From NCBI GenBank assembly GCA_030549775.1, contig CM060174.1, positions 95,744,132 to 95,808,131 of the forward strand: 64,000 bases of DNA, given 5' to 3'. Under the pieces are notes generated by a model. It was not told the DNA's origin and did no database searches. It worked only from the letters and a program-made list of their open reading frames with translations. Shown piece by piece: positions 35,001-46,970 of the stretch. Origin of the DNA: Tamarix chinensis. Its lineage: Eukaryota > Streptophyta > Magnoliopsida > Caryophyllales > Tamaricaceae. How positions within the stretch are numbered: the first letter of the stretch is position 1; each line of letters opens with the position of its first letter. Position numbers and translations under genes: made by a program.

Positions 35001-38000
35001 AGCTTGTGTAGGCAATAAGCTTAAGTTTAATATGGATGTGTCCGTGCTTCCTTGATAAATGGTAGGACACTAGAAGATGTTCTATGTTGAGATCACAAAG
35101 CTTATGACTATTTAGTGTGCACTATCCACTGCATCGAATAATGGTCTCTAACTCAAGTGATTATATTCAAGTTAATCATTCAGATAATTTGTTTGCTCCT
35201 TCAACGACTTATTCAAACCTTGCAAGGAAACTATTTTGTTACTTAGGTGTCAATTCCACTAATGATCTTAACAATTCCATAGCAAACATCAGCCCTCACC
35301 AAAATCTAAGTGAAGTGAAAAAATTATCTTTTCCTCCAGCAAGGGTGTAAGGTAAAAGATAAATGTGTACCTAGGAAGGCCATAGATGATAAGGATTGCA
35401 GTAACCTCACAACGACGTGTCAGCTTATATGGTTCCGTTATCATATCTTTATTGCGACGTCCTTGGCCAAACCTTACCTGTCAATTTATAAGCTACCATT
35501 ACACATAAGATCACAAACAGGTAAAATAACATCTTAACCGCAGTGCCCCCCCCCCCCCAAAAAAAACATCACTGTCCAACACAAGGCGCAAGGGAAAGAG
35601 AGAGAAAAAATGACTCACCGTGGTGATAGTTTGCTCTTCAGAGAGACAAAGTCCTCTAGTCTCAGGCATATGATGATGGCCCTGATTATGAAAAAGTTAC
35701 AAAGATGAAATAGTTCGTTATTCTTTCATATAGATCATCAAGTGGCAAAAAAGAGAGACGACAGCTAAATGTCTTAGTCTTTACAAGTCTTTCTCCCTCC
35801 ATTGCTTCATTCAGAGCCTGTCTCTCCACAAGGAGCAGCGGAACTTGTTGTTCCACTCTCATATTTAAGCCTTCATAGAATTCCTGAATATCAAGGTAGA
35901 GCGGTTGACACTGAGTGGTATCCATTATTGCTGAGTCCAGACATTCTAGGCATAATTTCCGGCCATCTTCAAGCGGAACATATCTTGTGTCCTGTGGCTG
36001 CATAAGCGAGTAAAATAATTGACATGATCAAATCGCCTTTGAATAGAATGGCAGTATAGGAAACATAATTTATTCATCAAAAGGATCTTATAAGCAAAGC
36101 AATTATTTCCAGAGCAAGTGGACTGACCTCCATTCGCTCACAACTACAACACCTAGGAGTTCTATCAAATTCATGGAGTGGACAATACTTTTGATCCCAG
36201 AATGGATGTGCTCTATACTCAATAAGACCAGCCACATTTGTTGGAATCTGCGACATAAACACATAAAACAGCACAGCAGCAAGAAATTACTACATACCCT
36301 TGTAATGGAAAAAAAATAGAAAAAATCTCTTATTGCAATGATCGCTAATTGGTGCCAAAGAAATGCAATCAACTTGATTAAAAAAGTCACAATAACATAA
36401 GAAAAGCCAAGACACCAAATATATAATAAGAATGCTTCAGTAAAAACCAGGTCAGACAGTCTCAGGGAAGAGTTTTGCTAGAATTTAACAGCAAGAAAAT
36501 TAAGACTGAAACACCAATGCCATCCCCCTGAAATTCAAAGTAAATATAATTTTCATACACATTAGCAAATCGGAATATACAGATGAATAGGTGCCTGCCC
36601 CTGTATAGTCCTCAGGAAAAATATTCAAGTCACAGAAGTTGATCCCAAGAGTCACCGCCAAACTACAGCAGTGTAAGCATGCTCCAATAGGCATCCAAAA
36701 TTCATCATTCCAAATGAAACACCCATTACTTTATTTCCAACGGTATCATACTCAAGAATCTTATACAAATACAGAGGTATAAAAGAGTAACAGGGCATCC
36801 CTGATATACTAGTTAATGAGCCCTTTCTTAAGAGCAACATCCAGATGAATCCTGCATAGATCCATCTTCTGATACCTACTAAAGAACAAGCATTCTGCTG
36901 TACCTCATAGTTCATTTTAGTGATTCTTTGGAAAGCCAAATCAATGATCAACAGAAGATAAACATGCTATGCATTTGACCAGAAGGCCCTGCTAGAGTCA
37001 TGAAGGATAATTCCTCACTCAGTATTTCCAACAAATGAGACTTTGCACATAATGCACCTTCAAAGGCAAGTCCATACATATATCACAGCATATGCCCACA
37101 CAATTGCACAACCATTTTGCCTTACATCATGTCACTGTTATTTATTAATTTATGGAACATATGCAGCAACTTTCCCGTCAGTCTAAAAGAGATTGTATTA
37201 GGGAAATTTTGAGACACCAATTAGCTAATTCTTTCCGTCACAGCTACATGGGGATAATCCCAAAGGAACAACTTTTTACAAAATAACAAAACCATGATGA
37301 AGCAAAAAAATTATATCTACATACCTGTATACTAGTTTGATGAAATTTCAATGTACAACTCTCCACAATCAAGAAGTAAAGACTGAGCAACAGGTATTCA
37401 AGATCAAAAATGAAGTATAACAAATGTATTTGTATAGCAGTGATTATTATTCATATAAGATTCCCAGGTACTGAAAATTGAAAAAATATGGCACGCACAC
37501 TTTAATGGTAATTTAAGCATATAGGTGCAGAAGTCACCAGCGAATACCATGAATAAAGTGTATATATGCTTGTATGTACACTCCATATATGTACGCATGA
37601 TTATTTTAACAGGACAGGGATGAACCACAAAGTAGAGTATCTTGTTACGCATATCAAATACAGAACAAATAAGAGCTATAAATCCGTTGTACACTCACAA
37701 ACTGTTTGCATACACCACACTTTGGATGATACTGCTCTTTGTAACAAGATTTGTGATAGGGGTAACCACCAGACATGGAGAACTGCAGGAGAGAATAAAT
37801 AACAGAATAAGACAGGAAACAATTTAGCCTCCTTTCCTGTAAAAGAAAAAATAGGCATAGGCTTCTTTGTTATAACATGCGACTCTTATACCTCATAACC
37901 TGAAATTGGTAAATGACAAGCATGGCATTTAAAACATTCAGGATGCCAAAGTGCACTCATGCAACTCAGGAAACGCCCAAAGCCAATCTCAGTATGGCAA

Positions 38001-39675
38001 CCAGCACAAATCCTGACAAAGGGGGGAGGAGGAGAGGAGAAAAGGTTAGAAAATAACTTTATAATAACTACCGATGATATCAAGTTTTGAAAACCACCAA
38101 ATACATTCAGACAAAGGCATGGCAAAACAAAAATTTGAAGACTGCAGTGATACATTGGCACCAGAACAACAAAACAGACACTGCAGTCTGCCACTAATGC
38201 AACCATAAATTCATGAAACCTCACCTTCCACCACATGAACACAGAGTCAACATAGCCCCACACACACAAACAAAAACCATCAAAAGAAATTGAACTGAAA
38301 TTTCAAACAAAAGTACTTACAAAAATAAAATAAAATAAGGCTGTACCTGTACCCATTTGGAAAGGGAACAGGAATCGGCTGGTACAAATTTCCATGGCCA
38401 TATCCAAATTGTGGAGGAGGCTCAAGAGAAGCATGATTCTTGTTTCCATTTCCTATTCCATATCGTGGTGGAGATTGAGGCAAATTCGGAGAGGAATTGT
38501 TCAAACTTTCTTGGAGAGCTCTTGCAAGTTGTTCATCTTCCTTAAGTTGAGATTCGTGCTCTATAGAATCTGATATCTTCATATTAGCTTTTGAATAAAT
38601 TTGAAAAAGAAAACATTACGAAAAACACAGACATTGAACACGCTTTAACCTCTGCACTCTGCACCCCATCTTTTGGTCTGTATTGATCAATCTAGGTGAA
38701 CAAACATGCACTTCTACTCCATCCTCTCAATTTTTCCAAGTTTCATTTTGTATCGCAATATTAGAGGAAAAATAATGTTTGCAGTATCTTTACATAAAAT
38801 GCATACTAGGTAGATTAGAGTATGAAATAGCATAATCTGGATTGTGTTGAGAGCGTTACCAGATATCTGAACCACGGAAAGATACATACTAGACAAACAG
38901 ACTTGCTAATAAATTAAAAGGAACAACGAAACACACAAAATCGTCATTGATGAACACATGCCCATCATTAAATCCCTCACTCTTCATTAAGGTTCAGATA
39001 AGATATCAATGAAATCAAAATAAAGAGTCACAACCATAGCCATTTGAGCCAGAAGTCATCCCCAACCTTTCATTGAGCTGCAGGGTACTTTTTAAATACT
39101 AACCCAACCAGAGTTTTGTTTAAATTGAAACCCTTGCTCATAGAGCCATAAAAATGATGATATCAATTTTAAAATCAACAAACAACAGAGATGATATATC
39201 AAAAGCATAGACATAGTGTTTAAAATATCTGATAGCCAAGTTACTCACCCGAGATTTCTTTTCCTTTCTGCTCTTCTTCCAAAAGAGACAATGCGATAGC
39301 ACGATCGATGTCTTCATTTTCAAACTCTATCCATGCATCCTACATAGACCAACTCATACAAGATGTGAATTGATCAGCAAGGGCATACGAGGAAAATGAA
39401 GGAAACTTAGAATATACTTTGATCTGCAATGATAAAGTCTGTTCAAAATAAATAAAAGAATAAGAACAAGAAAGTAAATACTTCAGTTGCCACTTAATAA
39501 GACAAATAATAACAAGGCACTCTGAAGTCCATGCAATGTGGGAAGAATGAGCTGCTAAACCTACTGCTGAAGTTGAAGGTTGATCCGAGATTTCATCTTC
39601 TTCATAACCATTATAACGACGCCCTTCTGAAACTTTGTGGCTGGAACCCTTGAAAATTTTGCTAAGCCAACCCAT
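29027..39675 (-). CDS. DA1: DA1-family LIM-domain ubiquitin-activated peptidase, 11 coding exons
   Basis: Known role of the family: DA1 is a ubiquitin-activated peptidase that limits the duration of cell proliferation and so seed and organ size. Exons (minus strand): 39675-39565, 39339-39249, 38587-38347, 38012-37892, 37782-37699, 36247-36128, 35997-35785, 35681-35619, 35477-35371, 29980-29922, 29325-29027. All junctions are GT-AG and in phase, giving 502 residues. The start [14 protein letters not shown] is the family N-terminus. Visible domains: ubiquitin-interacting motifs at about 46-58 ([11 protein letters not shown]) and 84-96 ([13 protein letters not shown]); LIM domain with C150, C153, H171, C174, C177, C180, H198, C201; a second zinc-binding LIM-like segment from C210/C213 to C252; peptidase motif HEMMH at 393-397, with EEG at 413-415 as the likely third-ligand region. 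The length is close to the family's roughly 480-550. The segment after residue 348 ([12 protein letters not shown]) is divergent from the relatives I remember. Whether this is DA1 or a DAR1 paralogue is not settled. Confidence 0.93.
29603..29760. repeat. AT-rich ATA/GTA trinucleotide-like patch in intron 10
   Basis: Imperfect 'ataataatagta' runs lie between coding exons 10 and 11. This is simple-sequence drift, with no gene content. Confidence 0.5.
30300..32160 (+). pseudogene. Decayed L1-type LINE ORF2 inside intron 9 of the DA1-like gene
   Basis: Read through stops on the plus strand, the segment has the ordered blocks of plant L1 LINE reverse transcriptases: '[13 protein letters not shown]' near 30415; '[16 protein letters not shown]' at 30692-30740; a '[15 protein letters not shown]' stretch near 30840-30900; '[17 protein letters not shown]' near 31063-31110, where the catalytic Asp of 'LKLDMSKAYD' is Lys; 'YLGLPTVV' near 31540; '[12 protein letters not shown]' near 31770; and an '[12 protein letters not shown]' block near 31935. 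It is antisense to the host gene and entirely non-functional. No poly(A) tail or target duplication was identified. Confidence 0.75.
32165..32520 (-). mobile_element. Possible LTR fragment in intron 9
   Basis: On the minus strand there is a TATA-like 'gtataaataaagg' (about 32383-32396), with 'aggatcttgttagatcttg' upstream and a GC-richer stretch downstream. This layout resembles the U3-R part of a Ty1/copia-type LTR. I found no TG...CA ends or target duplication, so the class is a guess. Confidence 0.3.
33780..34500. repeat. AT-rich degenerate tandem array in intron 9
   Basis: Phrases such as 'accattaatcataattataaataattaatcaatataaataat' recur at about 33810, 33903 and 33981, and then more loosely to 34500. 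The repeat period starts near 80-95 bp and blurs to the right. Confidence 0.55.
34507..34739. mobile_element. Stowaway-like MITE in intron 9
   Basis: The left terminus is CTCACTTCATTTCTAAAA and the right terminus, reverse-complemented, is CTCCCTTTATTTCTAAAA. The element is flanked by TA on both sides (34505-34506 and 34740-34741) and is 233 bp long with an AT-rich interior. Ends beginning CTCCCT with a TA target are the Stowaway (Tc1/mariner) signature. Confidence 0.85.
35546..35558. repeat. C13 run in intron 8
   Basis: A 13-base C homopolymer is followed directly by an A run. It lies in the intron between coding exons 8 and 9. Confidence 0.9.
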
Positions 39676-39709
39676 TATGCTATGTACACATTGTGAGAGA
39701 ACTGGTCAC
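39676..39709 (-). other. 5'UTR part of the first coding exon of the DA1-like gene
   Basis: On the minus strand 'ttttagcag' is followed by GTGACCAG... and the ATG at 39675. This gives a good 3' splice site 34 nt before the start codon, which implies an intron within the 5'UTR. Confidence 0.6.
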
Positions 39710-41610
39710 CTGCTAAAATTCTTTACCCAAGTAAAAAAATAAAAGTGCAGAGAGATGGTACTATCGTCAGTGCCTTTTGGAACCACTACTAAAACATAAG
39801 ATTTCAAGCTGCCAACTCATATAAGAAGAAAATCATGGAGTTTAAGATGTCATTTGCTGAACCTGGTGTTTAACATATTTGTGACTGGAAAAAAAAATAC
39901 AAATAAGTTTCTGTTGCTATATGAAGTACTGTTTGTTCTGAAATTTACCCAATAACAATTTAATGGACATGGAATATCTAAGCATCTCAAGAGCCTCAAA
40001 AACCTCTTAAATACCTTGGCTCAAAATATTCATAGCACAATACAAAAATCAGGACAAAGCTCAGATTACTTGTACATGCCATTAGAATGGAGTTTTGAAT
40101 AATCTTTATTGTTGCTCAAAAGAGAACACTCCTCTGAAATGTCAGCATGTCATGGCCCACAAACAAGGTTTTCCTCATCAAGACCCTAAAATTAATGAAA
40201 TCGTTAGGCATCTTCTAGTAGATGCAATAAGATGCACGCAATAACCCATGCAAAGACATAAGAATCATGTGAAGGTGATCATAGTTAAGACACATGACTG
40301 ACATAGTTCGATTCAATTATCACAGATGAAAGCAATGTCACACAAACAATTATAAACATTTCACCACTTCAAAAGGTTCCAATTCCAAAAAGTTTCTTCT
40401 ACCTTACCCAATCAATGCGCATAAATTCAAATGTAGTATCTTCAACTTCTTGCATTCAGACAGTCAGAAAATTAATATGTCAGAATCAAAACAATAAAAG
40501 ATGATTTAATATAGTCAACATGATTAAACTAGGAGAGAATATATATTAACTAATGGACGAGAGACACTATAGCAGCAACATGCAATTGTAAGTTCCACAG
40601 CAGGCCAGTAGTTGCCTACATTTTTCATTTATTAGTTGACACCAAAAACACCCTTGACCCATAAGCATGAATTCAGAATCCTCACCTTAGCCTTCCATTC
40701 TACAAACTAGTGAAGAATTAGCCATTCAAGATAACCTATTGACACGTCAAAATGATTTCGCTCAGCATGAGTCAACATATAGCCTAATCACATAAGCTAT
40801 CCTCTTTGGAAGAACACAGTTTCTGCTTCTAACACAAAGCAAGCACAACTAAGAGCAAGGCATCTGCACTTGCCCTTTTCCTTCTTGATTAACTAACATG
40901 CAATGCCCACAAGTTTAGATGAGCAAATCGAGAAAGAGTGCTACAAAGCCATTACTGGGGCCATGAAGCATCAGCTCATCCATGCAATAAGATGAAGCCT
41001 GTACACATGCCAATTCCAGTTTAGCCAGCATCATGCTCATGTTGGAATTATCCTAATCAAATGAGAAAGCAAACATATCTTTCTGCCAGCTGAGAATTTC
41101 TAGATTTATTTCCCAGCACTCAAAAATCCCAAATAACAAAACCAGTACTCTCAAAATGCTGTTTAGCAGTACGTCGAGAAAACAAATTACTCCATCTAAG
41201 TAATAAGATCAATTCCGGTCATCAGCTTTCAGCCTTTTCCATTGATACAACAATTATCGTCTCTCTGTCTAATAATCATAACATTAGTGATGTTTCTCTC
41301 CCCTGAACACGATGTTTTGAAAATCTAGGGTTGTAATATCTGGCAAGCAATCCAAAATTCCAATGAAACCCACAACCACATAAATGCGAAATCAATAAAT
41401 CTATTTCTAAAGCATGAGCAAATGAATACCAGAACGCAAATTATCAAATTAACATAATAGTTAGATTAATGTCGCCACAGTTGTCGCAGAAATATTGCAA
41501 AATTGATACAAATTTGGCCAACAATATTCGGTGCTTCCAGCTTAGTTAAACAATTAATACCATTCTAAGATAAGATTTGTGTGTGGCTTAATTATTGTTT
41601 TTTTACTCAC
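39710..41610 (-). other. Putative leader intron of the DA1-like gene
   Basis: Bounded by GTGAGT at 41610 and TTTTAGCAG at 39710. No open frame or transposon is recognised inside it. Confidence 0.45.
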
Positions 41611-41720
41611 CTCAAGCAGATGAAAAGCCTGCGAAATCTGTCGAATCAGCTGCCAACCCAGGTCTCAGGTCCAGACCACCACCAAATATACACTAGCTTG
41701 AAGGCAACGCAAACCTAGAT
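41611..41720 (-). other. Candidate 5'UTR exon of the DA1-like gene
   Basis: The minus strand reads ...'catctgcttgag' then GTGAGTAAAA, a strong 5' splice site at 41610. The stretch upstream is GC-richer than its surroundings and has no ATG-initiated frame of note. Joined to 39709 it would give a 1.9-kb leader intron, which is common in plant regulatory genes. The transcription start is not resolved, so the outer coordinate is a guess. Confidence 0.45.
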
Positions 41721-43051
41721 CGATTAAGATACCGTAAAAGCAAAGGTCTCATACGTTTGATTTCAGTACAAAGAATGATGCGGCAAAAACGGAAGCGATC
41801 GTATGGGAATAGTTTATTAGAGTTTCTGTTTGAATATTCTTGTCAATTCGCATGCAGATTGAAATCGATAATTTATTGAATTTAAATACGTACGAGTAGG
41901 AGGACGAGGCTAAAAAATATTACTTTGGAAAAATCAAATCAATGTCAGAGTAGAAGACGAGTATGAGAATTAATCAGAAAGTCAAAATAAGAGATAACGT
42001 GAGAACGCAGAAAAGCCCCAGCAGGGTTTGAACGTTGCTCCGTCAAACCGAGTTGGGGCGTTCGTTCATTTCACATCCAGTTTCTTTTGGCAGGTAATTC
42101 TCAATCTACTTCTATAGTGGCATACAGGTTTGGCATAATCAAGTTTCTTTCGGCAGGTATTTTATTTTATTCTCACTTTTTTAAAACATATTAGAGAGTT
42201 GAGCTTAGCGTTTTAAATCCCTTACAAATTACATCAACTAGCTTTTATGCTTAGTTGACGAACCCCTGCTTTTTTGGGAAACTTTTTTTTTTTTGCCTCC
42301 TATATCATTTGATATCCTTCAATGACAAGAGAAATAGAAAGTCAAAATATTTGGTCCGAGGCTAAGGAGTCTCTCAAAATCTAAAAGACAAAATGGATAG
42401 GGAAAGAAAGAAAATCCCGGGGGGGGGGGGGGGGTCAACATTATCATGTCAAAAGAATAAGGAGAAGCAAAGGAGAGGGGGGTCTTATATTAAATGGTAA
42501 GAATATGGAGATAAGTACATGTAAGTGTATGGGAGAAAAAAATAAATGACAAATATTGTTTTAGAAAATAGGACGTTTTAAGATTAATCATCAACAAATT
42601 GACAACAAAAATCTTCATTAAATTTACTAAAATAAAGAACCCTATAGTAAATGAATATTTTATTATGATTGGCGGATAGTGTAGATAAGAGAGGTTGTTA
42701 AATTTTTTGATTTGTTTTAGGTTTCTTGGATGTGAGGAGTTAGTTAGATTCTGTAATGATAGTTCTCATTTTTTGGTAATATAAAATGCTTTAATTTTAC
42801 AATAAATTTTTACTTTAGTATTATTTAGTGTATTGGAAAAAAAATGATGAAAGGTAAAATGAAAGGTAAGGATATATAGATAGTCTTAGAGAGGATGAAG
42901 TGGGGTATGAACCTAAAACACTTAATATCCAAAATATGATCTTTACCAATAGGTCAAACCTCATCATGTATGTTTTGTTAATGTTATAATACAAATAAGT
43001 TTGATGGCATTGGTATCTTCCATAAGTGAAATAAATAACGTCAAAGTGTTA
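41721..43051. other. Upstream region of the DA1-like gene; G16 run
   Basis: The promoter of the DA1-like gene should lie at the left side of this stretch. I could not pick a convincing TATA box. A G homopolymer of 16 lies at 42419-42434. The phrase 'agtttcttt(t/c)ggcaggta' occurs twice (42079 and 42143), a small direct repeat of unknown meaning. Confidence 0.4.
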
Positions 43052-44545
43052 TGTAACACCTACATTTTTCAAAACCAATGCACTACATAAATAAGGAAAA
43101 ATGCATATAGAATCTAATTACGATGAAAGTATTATCGTCACAACTAGTGTGAGTAGAAATCATTATTAAAATTACACTGGCTACTAAGTTAGCTAAAATA
43201 AGAAAATACATCAAAACTTATTATTAACTCAGATAAAAGGAAACAACAATGTCTAATAAACTCAATAAAATCAAGTGAATGTAAAACGAAAATGAAATTG
43301 TTATTACAACTATAATCTATGAAAGTAGTCATTAACGATAAATAAGACTCTAAAAATCACTACCACTCTCATTCCTCCCCCACCATGCATGTCATCCACG
43401 CTTTGAATGTATTCATACTCAATCTACATTAGGCTATCTACTCAATATGTACGTCATAAATTATCGTAACCCCATTTAAAATATGCAACAAATTAGCTAG
43501 AGAAACAACTAAGTAATACTTATACAAAGGAATTGTGTATATATACCAATGCATGTACACACGCGATCATATAAGGAAACCATATGGAAAAATATCTAAT
43601 TAATGTTGATTTTTACCTTAGGTAATCACAACATTCAATTATTTAAGTGGGTAAACCAACTAGGGGCTACATAGCAAATTAAAGCCCAAAGACCTACCAC
43701 CAACATAGGATAATTAGAAATTACACCCAGTCCATCACAAATAACATAGTCTAAAGGGTATAACAAAAGTTTGAATACCTACGATATCAATTATTCTGTC
43801 ATTAAGTGTGTATATCCCCTAATAGGGTCTGAAGGAGCTTATAAAATAGACAACGAGCCTTAAACAGAAACAATTATTGATCCCAAACTTCAAGGGACAA
43901 AACTAAAGGACATAAACCTACTTGTATAACTTAAAGTATTAATGTTTTATTAAGGTGATCACATAATGCAAATAAGCAAAAATTATTCATTAACTCTCTT
44001 TCTTTTATTATTGACCTTCTAACATATGGAAAAATTCCTAAATAGGAGACCTCCAAATATGTAACTATTCAAAATAAAATGGCCCTACCAAAATGACCAA
44101 CTTTTCAAATCTGACTCAAATCGTTAAACAAAATCTCAAAATAACATGTATATTAAAAGATCAAGCTTGATGAACCTTGATCAAACATTAATACTTAGTA
44201 TCAATATAATCACTAACACTCAAGAAATGGTTAAAACCAACACAACATGTCAAAAATTCAATTTTGTAAGTTATACTAAATTTTTTAATTTGACTAATCC
44301 TTACTATAACCACATTTATTTTCAATATATAACTTAAAATTAAAAACTAATAATTTTTATGAAAACTACACTTTTGGAGTTTCAATTTCATATGTTATAT
44401 GATGAGTAAACTCTCCTAATTGAACTTGATGTGATTTTTATAAAATAGTACAAAGTTGCAGCCAAATCAAAACTACCATAAATTTTACATAAAATCATAT
44501 TATATATCATGATTTATAAAATATAGTCATAATTAGGTATACACT

Positions 44546-44781
<236 letters not shown>

Positions 44782-46144
44782 TAACCATACTTTATAGACA
44801 TCATACTCTACACACATAATATATATATATGGCAAATATTTGATATCCTTTATAAGGTTTTATCCACAAAAATATGAGATTTCCTTTTTTATAAATGTGA
44901 GTTGCTTGCTAGTTTTATCATCTTATATCTCACATATCATAGTGTATTTTTTTTATATATTTATATCCATGAATCTAAGAGGGAGAAAAATATAGGGTAT
45001 TAATAGTGAGGATGAGTCTTGATGTGACTAAGGCGTGGTAGATCTTCATTCATATTATTGCTATGTCTATATTTTTATGCATTTATATGTAAACCATATG
45101 TTAAAATTAACTCTTTAAATTTCTCAATATTGAATCTTGGTTGAGTGCTAATATTGGTGTTATGAAAGTAAAATATCCTAAGACAACTAGTTAAGGGTAT
45201 TTGGTGTATTTTTCTTTTTATATTTGAATTGTGTGTGATTTTATATACAAGTTTTAAAAATAAGGCTGTTGAATGTAAAATCCTTATATATATAGAATAT
45301 AAGGTCTTTAATCATAAAAAATGATCCTATAATACCAAAATAACTTTGTTAGTTGATAACCTTGAGAGAATAATTATGTAACATCCCAAATGTAACTACT
45401 ATTTTTTTTTTGTTTATAGCAAAAATATAATACCAAAACAGCTGGATATTACTATCATAATTGACATAAGGGTGGCTTACCATACCACGCCTACATCAAT
45501 TATAAGGTAAAATAATTAGAACATAAAATATAATAAATAGCAAACAAGAGTAACTTCATAAACTTAAATATTTGTTTTGATATTAACTCCAAGTACAATA
45601 CCAAATACATCAATGGGATACCTGTAACACCCCCAAAATTTACTACTAAAAAATTTCGTTTAATGATAAGAGTTAAACAAAAGCGAGATAACAAAACTAT
45701 AAATTTTGAGGGTATTACCGCCACATTCAGTACTAGACCGGTTCATTTCTACCGTTCCAGTACCAAGTGCTGAGGCTAAATAGGATTAACTTCAAACACA
45801 AGTCGATAATTGAAAGAAGCTTTCATAAAAGAAATGATAGTGTTCACCATACATAAATTAGAGTGCAATTAAAGAGAGTTACAACCAAAGGAGTAATTAA
45901 ATAAGTTTTTCGAATACATCAAACACAGTACAACAGAATATGACTAGAGTAAAACAATACATAATAAAAGTAAGATAGAGTTCGGCCAGTCACTCTCGAT
46001 CCCCAAGCCAAGTTTAGGCTCAAATCTTGACCCCGCCCAATGCCTCATTGGTGTTGTAGGCATCAAAGACACCGTCTCCTACCTACACAAACTCAGATAG
46101 GTCTTCTGCTTGTGGGAATGAGCAGCACCCATAAAACAGGCGAT

Positions 46145-46161
46145 CAGTACGCTACGTACTG
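46145..46161. repeat. Perfect 7-bp hairpin in element D (also at 47168-47184)
   Basis: CAGTACGCTACGTACTG has stems CAGTACG and CGTACTG with loop CTA. It follows 'gggaatgagcagcacccat', a phrase also kept in C and, inverted, in E. Confidence 0.75.
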
Positions 46162-46337
46162 AGTAAGGTAACCATGTGCTAAGGCCAAACATACAAAAAC
46201 ATACAACATAGCATACATGACATGATCATATAGGCAGCTCATAGTAATACAGAGGATGAAGGCCGGTTATGGACCAGATAGACTTATTCTTTAGATCTCT
46301 GGTAAATATAGTCGATTCACATTTTAGTCTTTATCAA

Positions 46338-46712
46338 TCCATGCGAGTGCGGGAACCCCACTATTATAGCCGATGGACCGGTCATGCAGGATTAAATGCT
46401 CCTGGCCATTATTATTCGTCGGTAGACTGGTCATGTAGGGCAAAATGCTCTTGGCCACTGTTATTCACCGGTGGACCGGTCTAGGCCTAACTCACATGGT
46501 GTTTCACTGTAATTTCTTCATGTCTTTCCCATGTCTTATCATCATTATGTTTGGTTTGTTGAGCACAGAAAACCCCACTATTATAGCCGGTAGAATGGTC
46601 ATGCAGGGCAAAATGTGCTTGGCCACTATTATTAGCCGGTGAAGCGGTCATGTAGGGTACCCGGCTCTTGGCCAATATTATTCGCCGGTAGACCGGTCTG
46701 GACCTGGGTCAA
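46338..46712. repeat. CCACTATTAT...CCGGTGG array in element D
   Basis: Six units of about 50-60 bp pair 'ccactattat' (or 'ccattattat', 'ccaatattat') with 'gccggtagaccggtc' type segments. Spacers are 'atgtagggcaaaatgctcttgg'. One unit contains CCGGTGGACCGG, a perfect inverted repeat. A second copy lies at 47361-47736 because of the tandem duplication. Confidence 0.8.
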
Positions 46713-46970
46713 CAATCTTTCTCTTTAAATGAATAGTATCTTATTCGTGTCTTATTCAATAAGTATTTCACCCTTAACATGCATGCATCCAACATTCTAC
46801 CCCTATCTTCTCAAGGGGGCCCATCCCATATCTTAAGACTTATGTGTCCCTTATCACGCCCCGACATCCATTCCCCCTTACACTTACACATAATGAAAAC
46901 CAACCCCTAAGGGTGTGGGTTAAGGCCTGACACCTCATGACATTAAACTCCACCTACTATCACCCTCTAG

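Larger units (their letters stand above)
45948..46970. repeat. Tandem duplication in element D, copy 1 (1023 bp)
   Basis: Nearly identical to 46971-47994. By eye the only difference is one extra C in 'gtacccc' of copy 2. Both junctions carry CTAG: 'gactag/agtaaaac' at the left, 'ccctctag/agtaaaac' at the middle and 'ccctctag/ggtttt' at the right. Confidence 0.92.

Noticed and set aside
35686..36390. Several plus- and minus-strand frames around the DA1-like exons, for example at 35802-36005 and 36103-36390
   Set aside because: They are shadow frames of coding exons 6 and 7 or run into introns. Only the spliced frame is conserved.
42001..42062. 'gggtttgaacgttgctccg', briefly considered as a tRNA T-arm
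   Set aside because: No acceptor stem, D-arm or anticodon arm can be drawn around it.
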